Source: Hymenobacter terricola | GTDB taxonomy: Bacteria > Bacteroidota > Bacteroidia > Cytophagales > Hymenobacteraceae | Assembly: GCF_017921975.2 (NCBI RefSeq) | Contig: NZ_JAGEMO020000007.1 | Span: forward strand, 124,001 to 188,000 | DNA length: 64,000 bases | Direction: 5' to 3' | Made by a program: the position numbers and the translations under genes | Part shown: in pieces, positions 10,705 to 18,650 of the stretch | Numbering within the stretch: the first letter of the stretch is position 1 | How the letters are laid out: each line of letters starts with the position of its first letter | Notes under the pieces: model-generated | Seen by the model: only the letters and a program-made list of their open reading frames with translations | Databases searched by the model: none | Told to the model about the DNA's origin: nothing

Positions 10705-11733
10705 GTGCTTCCATCCCTACGCTCTCCGGCCGTCACGCCCCTCTACGACCAGCACGGCCGGCCGCTGGAGTACCTGCGCCTGGCCGTGACGGACCGCTGC
10801 AACCTGCGCTGCTTCTACTGCATGCCCGAGGAAGGCATCAAGTACATGCCCAAGCAGGAGCTGCTGACTTATGAGGAAATGCTGCGCCTCACCGGCCTGC
10901 TGGCGGGCCTGGGCGTGCGCAAAGTGCGCCTCACCGGCGGCGAGCCCTTCGTGCGGCGCGACCTGGTGCCCTTCATGGAGCGCCTGGCCCAGCTGCCCGG
11001 CATCGACGACATCAGCCTGACCACCAACGGCGTGCTCACCGCGCCGCATGTGCCCGCCCTGGCCCGGATGGGCGTGAAAGCCGTGAACCTCAGCCTCGAT
11101 ACGCTGAACCGGGAGCGGTTCTTCCAAATCACGCGGCGCGACGAGCTGCCGCGCGTGATGGAAACGTTTCACGCCCTGCTGGAAGCCGGCATTCAGGTGA
11201 AAATCAACGCCGTGGTGATGGACGGCCAGAACATCGACGACCTGATTCCGCTGGCCGACCTCAGCCGCGACCTGCCCGTGGACGTGCGCTTCATCGAGGA
11301 AATGCCCTTTAATGGCGGCAGCCACGCGGCCGGCCCTGCCTCGCTGCCCTGGAATCACGTTCGCATCCGCCAGCACCTGGAGGCGCATTTCGGCGAGTTT
11401 GCGCCCGTGGCAACGGCGGCTGGGGCCACGGCTTCGGAATACACCATTGCCGGGCACCGGGGCACGGTGGGCATCATCGCGGCCTACTCGCGCACCTTCT
11501 GCGGCACCTGCAACCGCCTGCGCCTCACGGCCGAGGGCGGCATCAAAACCTGCCTCTACGACCAGGGCGTGCTCGATACCCGCGCCCTGCTGCGCGGCGG
11601 CGCTTCGGATGCCGACATTGCGGCTGCCCTCGCCAACGCCTTCCGCTACCGGGCGGCCAATGGCTTCGAGGCCGAGCGGCAGCGGCCATTGCACCAGCTC
11701 AGCTTCGAGAGCATGGCCACGATTGGGGGGTAA
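10705..11733 (+). CDS. moaA: GTP 3',8-cyclase MoaA (radical SAM)
   Basis: Catalyses the first step of molybdenum cofactor synthesis, cyclising GTP with two [4Fe-4S] clusters. The N-terminal cluster motif is DRCNLRCFYC. LTGGEPF is the SAM-binding GGE motif. The C-terminal cluster cysteines are in FCGTCNRLRLTAEGG followed by TCLY. The protein ends in ATIGG; MoaA needs its C-terminal GG. No ATG is available near the conserved start, so the GTG at 10705 (then LPSLRSPAVTPLYDQHG) is chosen; the GTG at 10696 is an alternative. It diverges from moaD. The next gene starts 66 bp later and is unrelated. Confidence 0.94.
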   Translation: MLPSLRSPAVTPLYDQHGRPLEYLRLAVTDRCNLRCFYCMPEEGIKYMPKQELLTYEEMLRLTGLLAGLGVRKVRLTGGEPFVRRDLVPFMERLAQLPGIDDISLTTNGVLTAPHVPALARMGVKAVNLSLDTLNRERFFQITRRDELPRVMETFHALLEAGIQVKINAVVMDGQNIDDLIPLADLSRDLPVDVRFIEEMPFNGGSHAAGPASLPWNHVRIRQHLEAHFGEFAPVATAAGATASEYTIAGHRGTVGIIAAYSRTFCGTCNRLRLTAEGGIKTCLYDQGVLDTRALLRGGASDADIAAALANAFRYRAANGFEAERQRPLHQLSFESMATIGG

Positions 11734-11799
11734 AAAGCCTTTGGGCTTTACCTTGCCGGCCGTAGGGCGAGTGCCCTGCCTGGGCCCGGCCCGCTGCTT

Positions 11800-12591
11800 A
11801 TGAAAGTTGTGCTGATTGTGGTGGGCGTGGTGGCGGCGCTGTACGTGCTGCTGTGCGGTGTGCTGTATTTCAAGCAGGAAAAGCTGCTGTTTGCCCCCAC
11901 GCGGCTGCCGGCCGGCTACCGGTTTCATTTCCCCGGCCGGTTTGAGGAGCGCTGGACCACAGCCGCCGACGGGGTCCGGCTGCACGGGCTGCTCTTCCGA
12001 ACGCCGGATTCCAAAGGCCTGATATTCTACCTGCACGGCAACGGCGGGGCCCTGGATAGCTGGGGCGATGCCGCGGCTACCTACACCGCGCTGCACTACG
12101 ACGTGTTCCTGCTCGACTACCGGGGCTACGGCAAAAGCGGCGGCACCATCAGCAACCAGGCCCAGATGCTGGCCGACGTGGATACCGTGTACCGGCAGCT
12201 CCTGCCCGAATACCCCGAGAGCCGCACCGTCATTCTGGGTTACTCGCTGGGCACCGGGCCGGCTACCTGGCTGGCCGCCCATCACCAACCCAAGCTGCTG
12301 ATTTTGCAGGCCCCCTACTTCAGCATGCGCGACATGGCGGCGCGGCTCTACCCGTATGTGCCGGGCTTCATCCTGCGCTACCCCATGCCCACCAATGAGC
12401 TGATTGGCCGGGTGAGTGCGCCCATCGTGCTGTTTCACGGCGACCACGACGAGGTGATTGACTACAACTCCACGCTCCGGCTCAAAGCCCTGCTCAAGCC
12501 CACGGACAAGCTGATTGTGCTACCCGGCGCACGCCACAACGGCATGACCGATAACCCGCAGTACCGGCAGGAGTTGGCGAAGCTCCTCTAG
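11800..12591 (+). CDS. Membrane-anchored alpha/beta hydrolase (BEM46/YqkD-like)
   Basis: A 263-residue protein with an N-terminal membrane anchor (residues 3-24) followed by an alpha/beta hydrolase fold. FYLHGNGG gives the oxyanion HG motif, DYRGYGKSGG follows, GYSLGTGPA carries the nucleophile serine, and HGDHDEVID and ARHNGM carry the aspartate and histidine of the triad. The family acts on esters or peptides of unknown identity. The ATG at 11800 is the natural start, 66 bp after moaA; no functional link to the cofactor genes is evident. Confidence 0.85.
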   Translation: MKVVLIVVGVVAALYVLLCGVLYFKQEKLLFAPTRLPAGYRFHFPGRFEERWTTAADGVRLHGLLFRTPDSKGLIFYLHGNGGALDSWGDAAATYTALHYDVFLLDYRGYGKSGGTISNQAQMLADVDTVYRQLLPEYPESRTVILGYSLGTGPATWLAAHHQPKLLILQAPYFSMRDMAARLYPYVPGFILRYPMPTNELIGRVSAPIVLFHGDHDEVIDYNSTLRLKALLKPTDKLIVLPGARHNGMTDNPQYRQELAKLL

Positions 12592-12752
12592 CCACACGGC
12601 CCCGAAACACCCCGGGAACGTTTGGTGCATGAGCCGCGGGTATTTAGCGTTGGAGGCAACTTCTGGCAGCGGCCGGGCGTTGCGAAGGCTTATTTTTGCC
12701 TCAGCTCAGGCCCCGTTTTGGGCTTGGCGGGGCAGCTAAGCGTGGGCAAACT

Positions 12753-13913
12753 ATGATTTCATTGGCTTCTTCGACCGGATACATTTCCCGCAAAACCCAC
12801 CGGGTGGCGGTGGGCGCGTTGTTTTTTCTCTTAGGACTGTGCTTTGCCACCTGGGCCTCGCGCATTCCGAGCGTGCAGCAGCGCATGGGCATTTCGGAGG
12901 CCGGGCTGGGCGGCGTGCTGCTGGCCATTCCGCTGGGGCAGCTGGTGTCGCTGCCGCTGGCCGGGTGGCTGGTGGCCAAGGAAGGCAGCCGCAAAGTGGT
13001 GCTGTGGGGCGTGGTGCTCTACGCCACGGCCCTGGTGGGCCTGGGCTGGGCCGCCAGCCTTTATCAGCTCATTCCGTGCCTGGTGCTGTTCGGCATCGGC
13101 GGCAACCTGACCAATATTTCGGTGAACACCCAGGCCGTGGGCGTGGAGCGGCTCTACAAGCACAAGCCCATCATGGCCTCGTTTCACGGGCTGTGGAGCC
13201 TGGCGGGCTTTGTGGCGGCGGCCGTGGGTACGTTCATGATTGGCCACGCCGTGACGCCGGGCGTGCATTTTATCTTCATCGCGCTGTTTATTCTGGCGGG
13301 CCTGGCGGTGAGCGCCGGCTATACCGTGCGCGAGGACAGCGGCGTCGACCCCGACCAGCCCATCTTTGTGAAGCCCGACAAGGAGCTGCTGGGCCTGGGT
13401 GCCATTGCCTTCTGCGCGCTCATCTGCGAGGGCGCCATGTTCGACTGGAGCGGGGTGTATTTCAAGAAGGTTATTCAGGCCGATAAGGACTGGGTGGGCG
13501 CGGGCTACACGGCCTTCATGAGCACGATGGCGCTGGGCCGCTTCGGAGCCGACTGGCTGGCCGGGCGCCTGGGTTCGCGGCGCGTAATTCAGCTAAGCGG
13601 CCTGCTCACGGCCACCGGCCTCATGATTGCCGTGCTGTTTCCCACCCTGATTACGGCGCTGCTGGGCTTCCTGCTGGTGGGCTTCGGCACGTCGGCGGTG
13701 GTGCCGCTGGTGTACAGCGCGGCGGGCCGGTCCACGCAGATGTCGGCCGGCATGGCGCTGGCCTCGGTGTCCACGATTGGCTTTTTCGGGTTCCTGCTGG
13801 GGCCGCCCGTCATTGGCATGGTAGCCGGGGCCACCAGCCTGCGCGTGTCGTTCGCGCTGATTGCTTGTATGGGCCTGTGCGTGTCGGCGGTGGCGAGCCG
13901 GGTGCGGGTGTAG
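12753..13913 (+). CDS. MFS transporter
   Basis: A 386-residue integral membrane protein with about 12 hydrophobic segments. The first repeat contains GLCFATWASRIPSVQQRMGISEAGLGG, shared with YbjJ-type MFS proteins, and the loop between segments 2 and 3 has GWLVAKEGSRKV. The substrate is unknown. The ATG at 12753 is taken because the longer open frame starts in non-coding sequence. It is followed after 8 bp by a small unknown gene in the same direction. Confidence 0.87.
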   Translation: MISLASSTGYISRKTHRVAVGALFFLLGLCFATWASRIPSVQQRMGISEAGLGGVLLAIPLGQLVSLPLAGWLVAKEGSRKVVLWGVVLYATALVGLGWAASLYQLIPCLVLFGIGGNLTNISVNTQAVGVERLYKHKPIMASFHGLWSLAGFVAAAVGTFMIGHAVTPGVHFIFIALFILAGLAVSAGYTVREDSGVDPDQPIFVKPDKELLGLGAIAFCALICEGAMFDWSGVYFKKVIQADKDWVGAGYTAFMSTMALGRFGADWLAGRLGSRRVIQLSGLLTATGLMIAVLFPTLITALLGFLLVGFGTSAVVPLVYSAAGRSTQMSAGMALASVSTIGFFGFLLGPPVIGMVAGATSLRVSFALIACMGLCVSAVASRVRV

Positions 13914-13921
13914 GGGCGCGA

Positions 13922-14269
13922 ATGCCCCGGCCCACCGCCGGGCAACGTATGCTGGCAATGCCCCTCCCCCCGCCCGCCTCCCTCCCGCTCCTGCGCGTGG
14001 CCGCCACCTGGCAACTGCCCGGCCTGGGCCTGCTCGCCCTCCCCGATGGCCCCACGCCTCCCCTCGCGCCCTTCGCCCTGCACACCGCCCTGGCCGTGGA
14101 AGCCCGGCTGCCCGGCGGCACCCGCCACGCCGCCATTGCCACGGTGGAGGAAGTGACCCGGCCCGAGGCCCCTGATGCCCCGGCGCGCGGCCTGCTGCTC
14201 GATTTTGGCGCGGCCGTGGAGCTGCCGGCCGGCACCGAAATCTGGCTGGTGGCAGTGCCGGCGCAGTAG
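13922..14269 (+). CDS. Small hypothetical protein
   Basis: No family recognised. 115 residues if started at the ATG at 13922; starts at 13949 or 13958 are equally possible. The central part (TALAVEARLPGGTRHAAIA, RGLLLDFGAAVELPAGTEIWL) reads like a small beta-rich domain and is the best reason to think it is translated. It follows the MFS gene by 8 bp in the same direction. Composition is extremely GC-rich, so a chance open frame cannot be excluded. Confidence 0.5.
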   Translation: MPRPTAGQRMLAMPLPPPASLPLLRVAATWQLPGLGLLALPDGPTPPLAPFALHTALAVEARLPGGTRHAAIATVEEVTRPEAPDAPARGLLLDFGAAVELPAGTEIWLVAVPAQ

Positions 14270-14829
14270 CCCCGCAGCGGCCCCGCTTCCCACCAAAACA
14301 AGCGCTACTTTGCGGCGCGGCCGTCCCTCCCGCTTCCGCTTGTTGTCCACCCTCTTACCGGTATTTACCCATGCCCTTTCGGAACCGCCGTCCCGGCGTT
14401 CCCGCTGCCTGCCGCCCACCCCGCCCACCCCGCCCACCCCGCCCACCCCGCGCCCCACGCAGTGCCCCACGCAGCGCCCGCTCCCCGGCCCATCTCCGGC
14501 CCTTCGGGACCCGGCTCCGGCCCGGATTAATCCTGTTCCGGCGCTATTTCTGGGTGCTCCGGTTCGCCGTTCGGCTGCTCCGCAACGCCGGAATCCTAGT
14601 CTGGTAAAAATAAATTCTATTCCTGTGGCAGGTTTGGCTGCTCCGGTGGCCGGTTTGGCTGGTCCGGTGCTCCGGGAGACCGCTCCGGTGCCCGGTTTGC
14701 CTGCTCCGGCGGTCGTTTCAGCCACCCCAGCTGCCCCAGGGCATCGCCAGGGCCGTTTTTCAACCGCAATCTGCAAAAAACACCATTCTTCACCCTTTTT
14801 CACATCCCCCTTTTTCAATCAACATTTCC
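14270..14829. other. Gene-free low-complexity interval
   Basis: About 560 bp with no convincing gene. It holds the exact 9-bp tandem repeat at 14412-14447, a doubled GCCCCACGCA unit just after it, and at about 14624-14730 a degenerate repeat of GGTTTGGCTGCTCCGGTGGC-like units. Open frames across it on both strands encode only Pro/Arg/Ala/Gly-rich sequence and are judged spurious. Confidence 0.7.
14412..14447. repeat. Tandem repeat, 4 x CCGCCCACC
   Basis: Four exact head-to-tail copies of the 9-bp unit CCGCCCACC, with a partial fifth. Confidence 0.9.
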
Positions 14830-15507
14830 ATGAACAAAGACCAGCTCGCCCAAACCGCCCGCCATCGCAAGGTGAAGCAAACCCTCGCCGATTTTGCTGC
14901 CGATGTAGCCGCCGTGCCCGCCCTCGACCGCCTCGCCGCCACATACCTCGCCCAGCTGGCCCTACTCGATAGCACGGCCCGCAAAAACCCCATCACGTCG
15001 CAAGGCATCACACTCACCAAAAACAACGCCGGCACGGCCCTCATCGCCCGCCTCGTGCACGCCGCCAACGCCCTCTACCTGCTCTACAAGGCCGAAGGCA
15101 ACCTCGAAGACGCCGCCAAGATGCATCGCAGCCCCAGCGACTACCGCGACCTGCCCGAGCTGGTCCTCGCCACCGAAGCCATCGACCTCAGCACCCGCCT
15201 CAGCGCCCGCGCCCAGGACCTGACCGACTACAACGTCACCGCCGCCGACGTCGAGGCCCTGGCCGCCGATGCCCAGTCCTTCGACCACTTCCTCCCCGCC
15301 CCCCAGCTGGCCATCGACGCCAACAAGCTCAAGGGCGCTGCCGCCTCGGCCACCCTGCGCACCCTCAACACCTACCTCAAAGACGACCTCTACGCCGGGG
15401 TTCTCTTTCGGCTCCAGCCGCAGCCTGCTTTCGGCCGGCGAGCGGCGCCTGCCCACCAGCGGCAGCGGGGCCCTCACCATCCGCTAGGCATGGGTTTCAA
15501 TGCCTAG
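14830..15507 (+). CDS. Hypothetical helical protein, C terminus possibly frameshifted
   Basis: Family not recognised. Residues 1-190 are Ala/Leu/Asp-rich and predicted helical (MNKDQLAQTARHRKVKQTLA..., LNTYLKDDLYAG). After about residue 190 the sequence changes to Arg/Gln/Pro/His-rich (RLQPQPAFGRRAAPAHQRQR), which looks out of frame. The next frame reads SFGSSRSLLSAGERRLPTSG and stops at 15485-15487. The stop at 15505-15507 lies inside the right arm of a perfect hairpin. A recent frameshift or truncation by inverted duplication is likely; a sequencing error is also possible. Confidence 0.6.
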   Translation: MNKDQLAQTARHRKVKQTLADFAADVAAVPALDRLAATYLAQLALLDSTARKNPITSQGITLTKNNAGTALIARLVHAANALYLLYKAEGNLEDAAKMHRSPSDYRDLPELVLATEAIDLSTRLSARAQDLTDYNVTAADVEALAADAQSFDHFLPAPQLAIDANKLKGAAASATLRTLNTYLKDDLYAGVLFRLQPQPAFGRRAAPAHQRQRGPHHPLGMGFNA

Positions 15508-15520
15508 CGGATGGTGAGGG
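15471..15520. repeat. Perfect 21-bp hairpin between convergent genes
   Basis: Arms 15471-15491 and 15500-15520 are exact reverse complements separated by GGGTTTCA. It lies between the ends of two convergent genes and could act as a bidirectional terminator, although no T tract follows. Confidence 0.85.
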
Positions 15521-15526
15521 CAGGCA

Positions 15527-16447
15527 TTAGGGGAGCAGAATCGCGCTTTCCTGATGCTGCCCGAAAAACTCGTCGCACCAGAGGCAGACGTTCTGCAGCT
15601 CTTCGGTGCGGGCGTGGGCGTGGGCTTCGGTCACGCCCACGGACTCGCCCATCTTCCAGGGCTCGCCCTGGTTGAGGCGCTGCATGATTTCGGATTTGGA
15701 AGCGCGCAGCAGCACATCGGCCACCTTTTCCCGGCGGGCATCGCCGAGCGGAAACTTCGTACCAGGGCAGCAGGGGTTGATTTTCCAGAGCTGGATGCTG
15801 ATTTCCTGGGGCAGGTCGGTGCCGCCCAGGAAGCCCTTGGCCCCGGAGAGGATGGCGCAGAAATTATGGCTGGGGTCGCGCAGCCAGATGTTCTTTTCCA
15901 GGGCGCGGCCGCGGGCCCAGTTGCCGCCCAGCCACATGTCCTCGGTGGCGCCCCAGTAGCCCCAGCTCAGCGGGTTTTCGGCCAGGTAATGCGCCTTTTC
16001 GATGAGCGGGTCGTGGTCGTCGCCGTTCACGCCGCGGCTTTCGAAGAGGTCGGCCAGCGTCATCAGCCGCGCGCCGGAGAGCTTGTGGTAGCGGTCGATG
16101 CTGGCGATGTCGAAGCGCGTCACGCCCTTGGCAATGAGCTTATCGAGGATGTCGCCGTTGAGCAGGTCGCCGTTGGTTTGCAGCATTATCTGGGTGCGGC
16201 CCTGGTATTTGGCCTGAATCTCATCCAGGATGAGGTAGAGCTTGGCGCGGTCGGCCAGCGGCTCGCCGCCGGAAAGGATAAGGCGGTCGACTTGCTCGGG
16301 CAGGTTGCGGATGATGCGAAAACAGTCCTGCGCGCTGATGCGCTCGCCCTGCGGCCCGGAGCTGTTGTAGCAATGGTCGCACTTGTCGTTGCAGAGCTGG
16401 GTGAACACCCAGTAAATGGACTCGCAGTGCGTGAAATCGGTTTTCAT
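15527..16447 (-). CDS. Radical SAM protein of the transport cluster
   Basis: A 306-residue radical SAM enzyme. The cluster cysteines C19, C23 and C26 lie in QLCNDKCDHC, and LILSGGEPL is the SAM-binding motif. Further cysteines in NPCCPGTKF (about residue 226) and CLWC (about 287) could bind an auxiliary cluster, but there is no full SPASM motif. It is the last gene of the leftward transport cluster, 53 bp after the ATPase, with a short palindrome between. The reaction is unknown; the position suggests it modifies or consumes the imported ligand or a cofactor derived from it. Confidence 0.85.
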   Translation of the reverse strand: MKTDFTHCESIYWVFTQLCNDKCDHCYNSSGPQGERISAQDCFRIIRNLPEQVDRLILSGGEPLADRAKLYLILDEIQAKYQGRTQIMLQTNGDLLNGDILDKLIAKGVTRFDIASIDRYHKLSGARLMTLADLFESRGVNGDDHDPLIEKAHYLAENPLSWGYWGATEDMWLGGNWARGRALEKNIWLRDPSHNFCAILSGAKGFLGGTDLPQEISIQLWKINPCCPGTKFPLGDARREKVADVLLRASKSEIMQRLNQGEPWKMGESVGVTEAHAHARTEELQNVCLWCDEFFGQHQESAILLP

Positions 16448-16463
16448 ATGTTGGTTGATAAAA

Positions 16464-16492
16464 CGTCATGCTGCGCTACGCGCAGCATGACG
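16464..16492. repeat. Short palindrome, family A core
   Basis: CGTCATGCTGCG and its reverse complement flank a 5-nt loop between the ATPase and radical SAM genes. It has the same CGTCATGCTG end as the longer family A repeats. Confidence 0.7.
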
Positions 16493-16500
16493 CTTATTTT

Positions 16501-17253
16501 TTATCTCTCTTTTTTTAATAACGCGTTCTGCTGCACATTCTCCCAGAAAGCCAGCTCGGCCTGGATGTTCGTGCGCGGGTCCGCGATGAACTCGTGCACG
16601 GTGGCAAAGCTGGTGAGCTCGCCACGGTCGAGGTAGGCGAACTGGGTGCCGACGGTGAGGGCTTCGCGGCTGTCGTGGGTGACGAAGATGGAGGTGATGT
16701 GGTGCTGCTGGCTGACGTGCAAAAACAGCTGCTGCATGTCGGCGCGGGTCTGGGCGTCGAGGTTGCCAAAAGGCTCATCGAGCAGCAGCAGGCGCGGCCG
16801 GATGATGAGGGCGCGGCCAAACGACACCCGCTGCCGCTGCCCGCCGGAGAGCTGGTGCGGGGCTTTTTGGGCGTGTTCGCGCAGGTCCAGCTCATCGAGC
16901 AGCTCGGTTACCTGGCGGTCGGCTTCCGCCTTCGGCACCTTCCGGATGCGCAGCCCAAAGGCCACGTTTTCGAACACGTTGAGGTGCGGAAACAGCAGCG
17001 GCTCCTGGTAGAGGTACACCATCTGGCGCTCGTTGGGCGGCACGGGCAGCAGGTCCTGCTCGTGCAGCAGCACGTTACCGGCATCGGGCGTTTCCAGGCC
17101 GGCGAGGATTTTGAGCAGCGTGGTTTTGCCGCAGCCGGAGCGGCCCAGCACGCCCAGCACTTGCCCGGCGGCGAGGCTGAAAGAAATATCCCGCAGCACC
17201 GGCTGTGGGCCGAAGCTTTTGGTGAGGTGCGCAACGGTCAGCAGTTGGCTCAT
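16501..17253 (-). CDS. ABC transporter ATP-binding protein
   Basis: A 250-residue ATPase that powers the adjacent permeases. Walker A GRSGCGKTT is near residue 37, the Q-loop lies in VYLYQEPLLFPHLNV, the signature LSGGQRQRVSFGRAL is near 134, Walker B LLLLDEPFGNLD near 154, and the switch histidine in VTHDS near 191. It belongs to the group of import ATPases similar to YnjD, PotA and FbpC but lacks their C-terminal regulatory domain. Its start overlaps the stop of the upstream gene (ATGA), so the cluster is translationally coupled. Confidence 0.93.
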   Translation of the reverse strand: MSQLLTVAHLTKSFGPQPVLRDISFSLAAGQVLGVLGRSGCGKTTLLKILAGLETPDAGNVLLHEQDLLPVPPNERQMVYLYQEPLLFPHLNVFENVAFGLRIRKVPKAEADRQVTELLDELDLREHAQKAPHQLSGGQRQRVSFGRALIIRPRLLLLDEPFGNLDAQTRADMQQLFLHVSQQHHITSIFVTHDSREALTVGTQFAYLDRGELTSFATVHEFIADPRTNIQAELAFWENVQQNALLKKER

Positions 17254-17903
17254 ACCTGGGCGCCCGCGCCATACGCGGCGGCGTCAATGGTCATGCGCCC
17301 GGGCGCGGGCCGCACGCCGCCGAGCCACTCGGTGAGGCGGTCCACGTAGTTATCCAGGTGGGTGATTTGCTGCACGCCGTGCTCCACGATGGGGTCGAGG
17401 GTGGTGGCCAGCAGCGTGCCGCCAAACTCGTGGGTTTGCCAGGTTATCACGTCGCCTGCGGCATTGGTCTGAATGATTGCGGCCGCGGCGGGCACGCTGG
17501 TGTACACGCCGTGGGTGTGCCAGCAGGCCTGGCGGGGCGTGAGGCCCTGGTAGACGGGGTGGCTGAAATCGGTGTCGGCCACGGGCGGGTTGTTGGGGTC
17601 CGTCACCCACCAATAGTTGTTCACGGGCCGGTCTTCCCACTGCGCGGGCAGCCAGGAAGTGCGGCTGTCACCCTCCACAAACACCTTTTTGCCGGCCCGC
17701 AGAAAGTCGTAGATAATTTCCTTTTTCTCGGTCAATACTGCCTGGTTGGACTGGAAGGGAATGACCAGCGCGGCCAAGTCCTGCACGGCGGCCGCGTTCA
17801 GGTCGTGCACGTAGAGCAGGCGGTAGCTGTCGCGGTACTTGGGGGCCGTTGCCAGCGCGTAGTGCGACCACACGCCGTTGAAAATCAATCCGATGTTAGA
17901 CAT
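17250..17903 (-). CDS. ThuA/class-I amidotransferase-like protein, copy 2
   Basis: A 217-residue soluble protein with no signal peptide. It shows a Rossmann-like flavodoxin fold of ThuA/GATase-1 type: GLIFNGVW at the N terminus, AALVIPFQSNQAV, then IIYDFLRAGKKVFVEGD, a WLPAQWEDRPVNNYWW stretch, HPVYQGLTPRQACWHTHG, and GDVITWQTHEFGGTLLATTLDP at the end. No clear nucleophile cysteine of a glutaminase is present. It is a diverged paralogue of the protein encoded just upstream (17896-18516), overlaps it by 8 bp, and overlaps the ATPase gene by 4 bp. The function is unknown; a heterodimer with its neighbour is plausible. Confidence 0.75.
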   Translation of the reverse strand: MSNIGLIFNGVWSHYALATAPKYRDSYRLLYVHDLNAAAVQDLAALVIPFQSNQAVLTEKKEIIYDFLRAGKKVFVEGDSRTSWLPAQWEDRPVNNYWWVTDPNNPPVADTDFSHPVYQGLTPRQACWHTHGVYTSVPAAAAIIQTNAAGDVITWQTHEFGGTLLATTLDPIVEHGVQQITHLDNYVDRLTEWLGGVRPAPGRMTIDAAAYGAGAQV

Positions 17904-18516
17904 GAGCAGGAATTTTGGAAGTGGAAAGCACCCGGATAAAGTTTCGGTATAGCGTCACCAGCGCGCTGTCGGACTGGCCGGCGTAAGTAACATCGGCCAG
18001 CGGGCCGCTGGCCGTGAGCAACACGCGGCCGGCCGTGGTCGTTTCGTCGAGCACCACGATGGGGCGCTGCCAGGTATCGGCCAGCAGCACCTCGGCCCCC
18101 GGCGCGGCCCGAATGTAGCCGCAGGCCCACCAGCCGCTCATGCCGTGCGAGAAAATCAAGTCCTCCAAATCGAAGCCCTGGAGCAGGCCGTGGCGGTCCG
18201 GGCCGGGGAAGTAGCGCACGGCCTGGGTGCGGTGGGCATTGTCCATCACCCACTGGTTGCCGGGCACCCAGGCCGTAAACCAGCCGTCGCAGCACACCAG
18301 CGCCCGGCCCGCACCGAGAAAGGCGCGCACCTTATCCTTGATTTTCAGCATCGCGACGTGGTCGGAGCCGTTGGGCACCACTAGCAGGTCGTAGGGCATC
18401 AGGTCGGGGTTGAAATCTTTGGTGATGAGGCAGGTAGTGTAATGCACCAGCTCATTGGAAACGTAGTAGTTGTCAAGGCCGACGAGGCCGTTGGAAATGA
18501 GCAGGGCTTGAAGCAT
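17896..18516 (-). CDS. ThuA/class-I amidotransferase-like protein, copy 1
   Basis: About 206 residues from the ATG at 18516 (MLQALLISNGLVGLDNYYV). A longer in-frame start at 18549 lies inside the palindromic repeat and is rejected. Layout matches its downstream paralogue: YDLLVVPNGSDHVAML, then KVRAFLGAGRALVCCDGWFT, WVPGNQWVMD, HGLLQGFDLEDLIFSHGMSG, and QRPIVVLDETTTAGRVLLTASG. The shared pattern is a hydrophobic strand, a helix ending in an AGR/AGK turn, a W(V/L)P motif, HGLLQG versus HPVYQG, and a C-terminal strand. The cysteine pair in VCCDG is not in a standard nucleophile elbow. Probably part of the same complex or pathway as the transporter. Confidence 0.72.
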   Translation of the reverse strand: MLQALLISNGLVGLDNYYVSNELVHYTTCLITKDFNPDLMPYDLLVVPNGSDHVAMLKIKDKVRAFLGAGRALVCCDGWFTAWVPGNQWVMDNAHRTQAVRYFPGPDRHGLLQGFDLEDLIFSHGMSGWWACGYIRAAPGAEVLLADTWQRPIVVLDETTTAGRVLLTASGPLADVTYAGQSDSALVTLYRNFIRVLSTSKIPAHV

Positions 18517-18542
18517 AAGGGTGAAGAATAAGTAAAACCAGA

Positions 18543-18638
18543 ACGTCATGCTGAGCTTGCCGAAGCATCTCTACCGCTTCGTTGAATCGATTGAATTACT
18601 TGCGCGGTAGAGATGCTTCGACTTCGCTCAGCATGACA
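18543..18638. repeat. Palindromic repeat, family A
   Basis: Imperfect inverted arms of about 35 bp begin AACGTCATGCTGAGC and contain GAAGCATCTCTACCGC. It separates the second permease gene from the ThuA-like genes inside what is otherwise an overlapping gene string. Confidence 0.85.
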
Positions 18639-18650
18639 ATATCGAATGTT

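Noticed and set aside
10717..12447. Minus-strand open frame of 576 codons opposite moaA and the hydrolase
   Set aside because: It is His/Gln/Gly-rich with no recognisable domain, and lies antisense to two well-supported genes.
13589..14818. Minus-strand open frame of 409 codons across the repeat-rich interval
   Set aside because: The product is Gly/Arg/Thr-rich repeats produced by the tandem repeats, and it runs antisense into the MFS gene.
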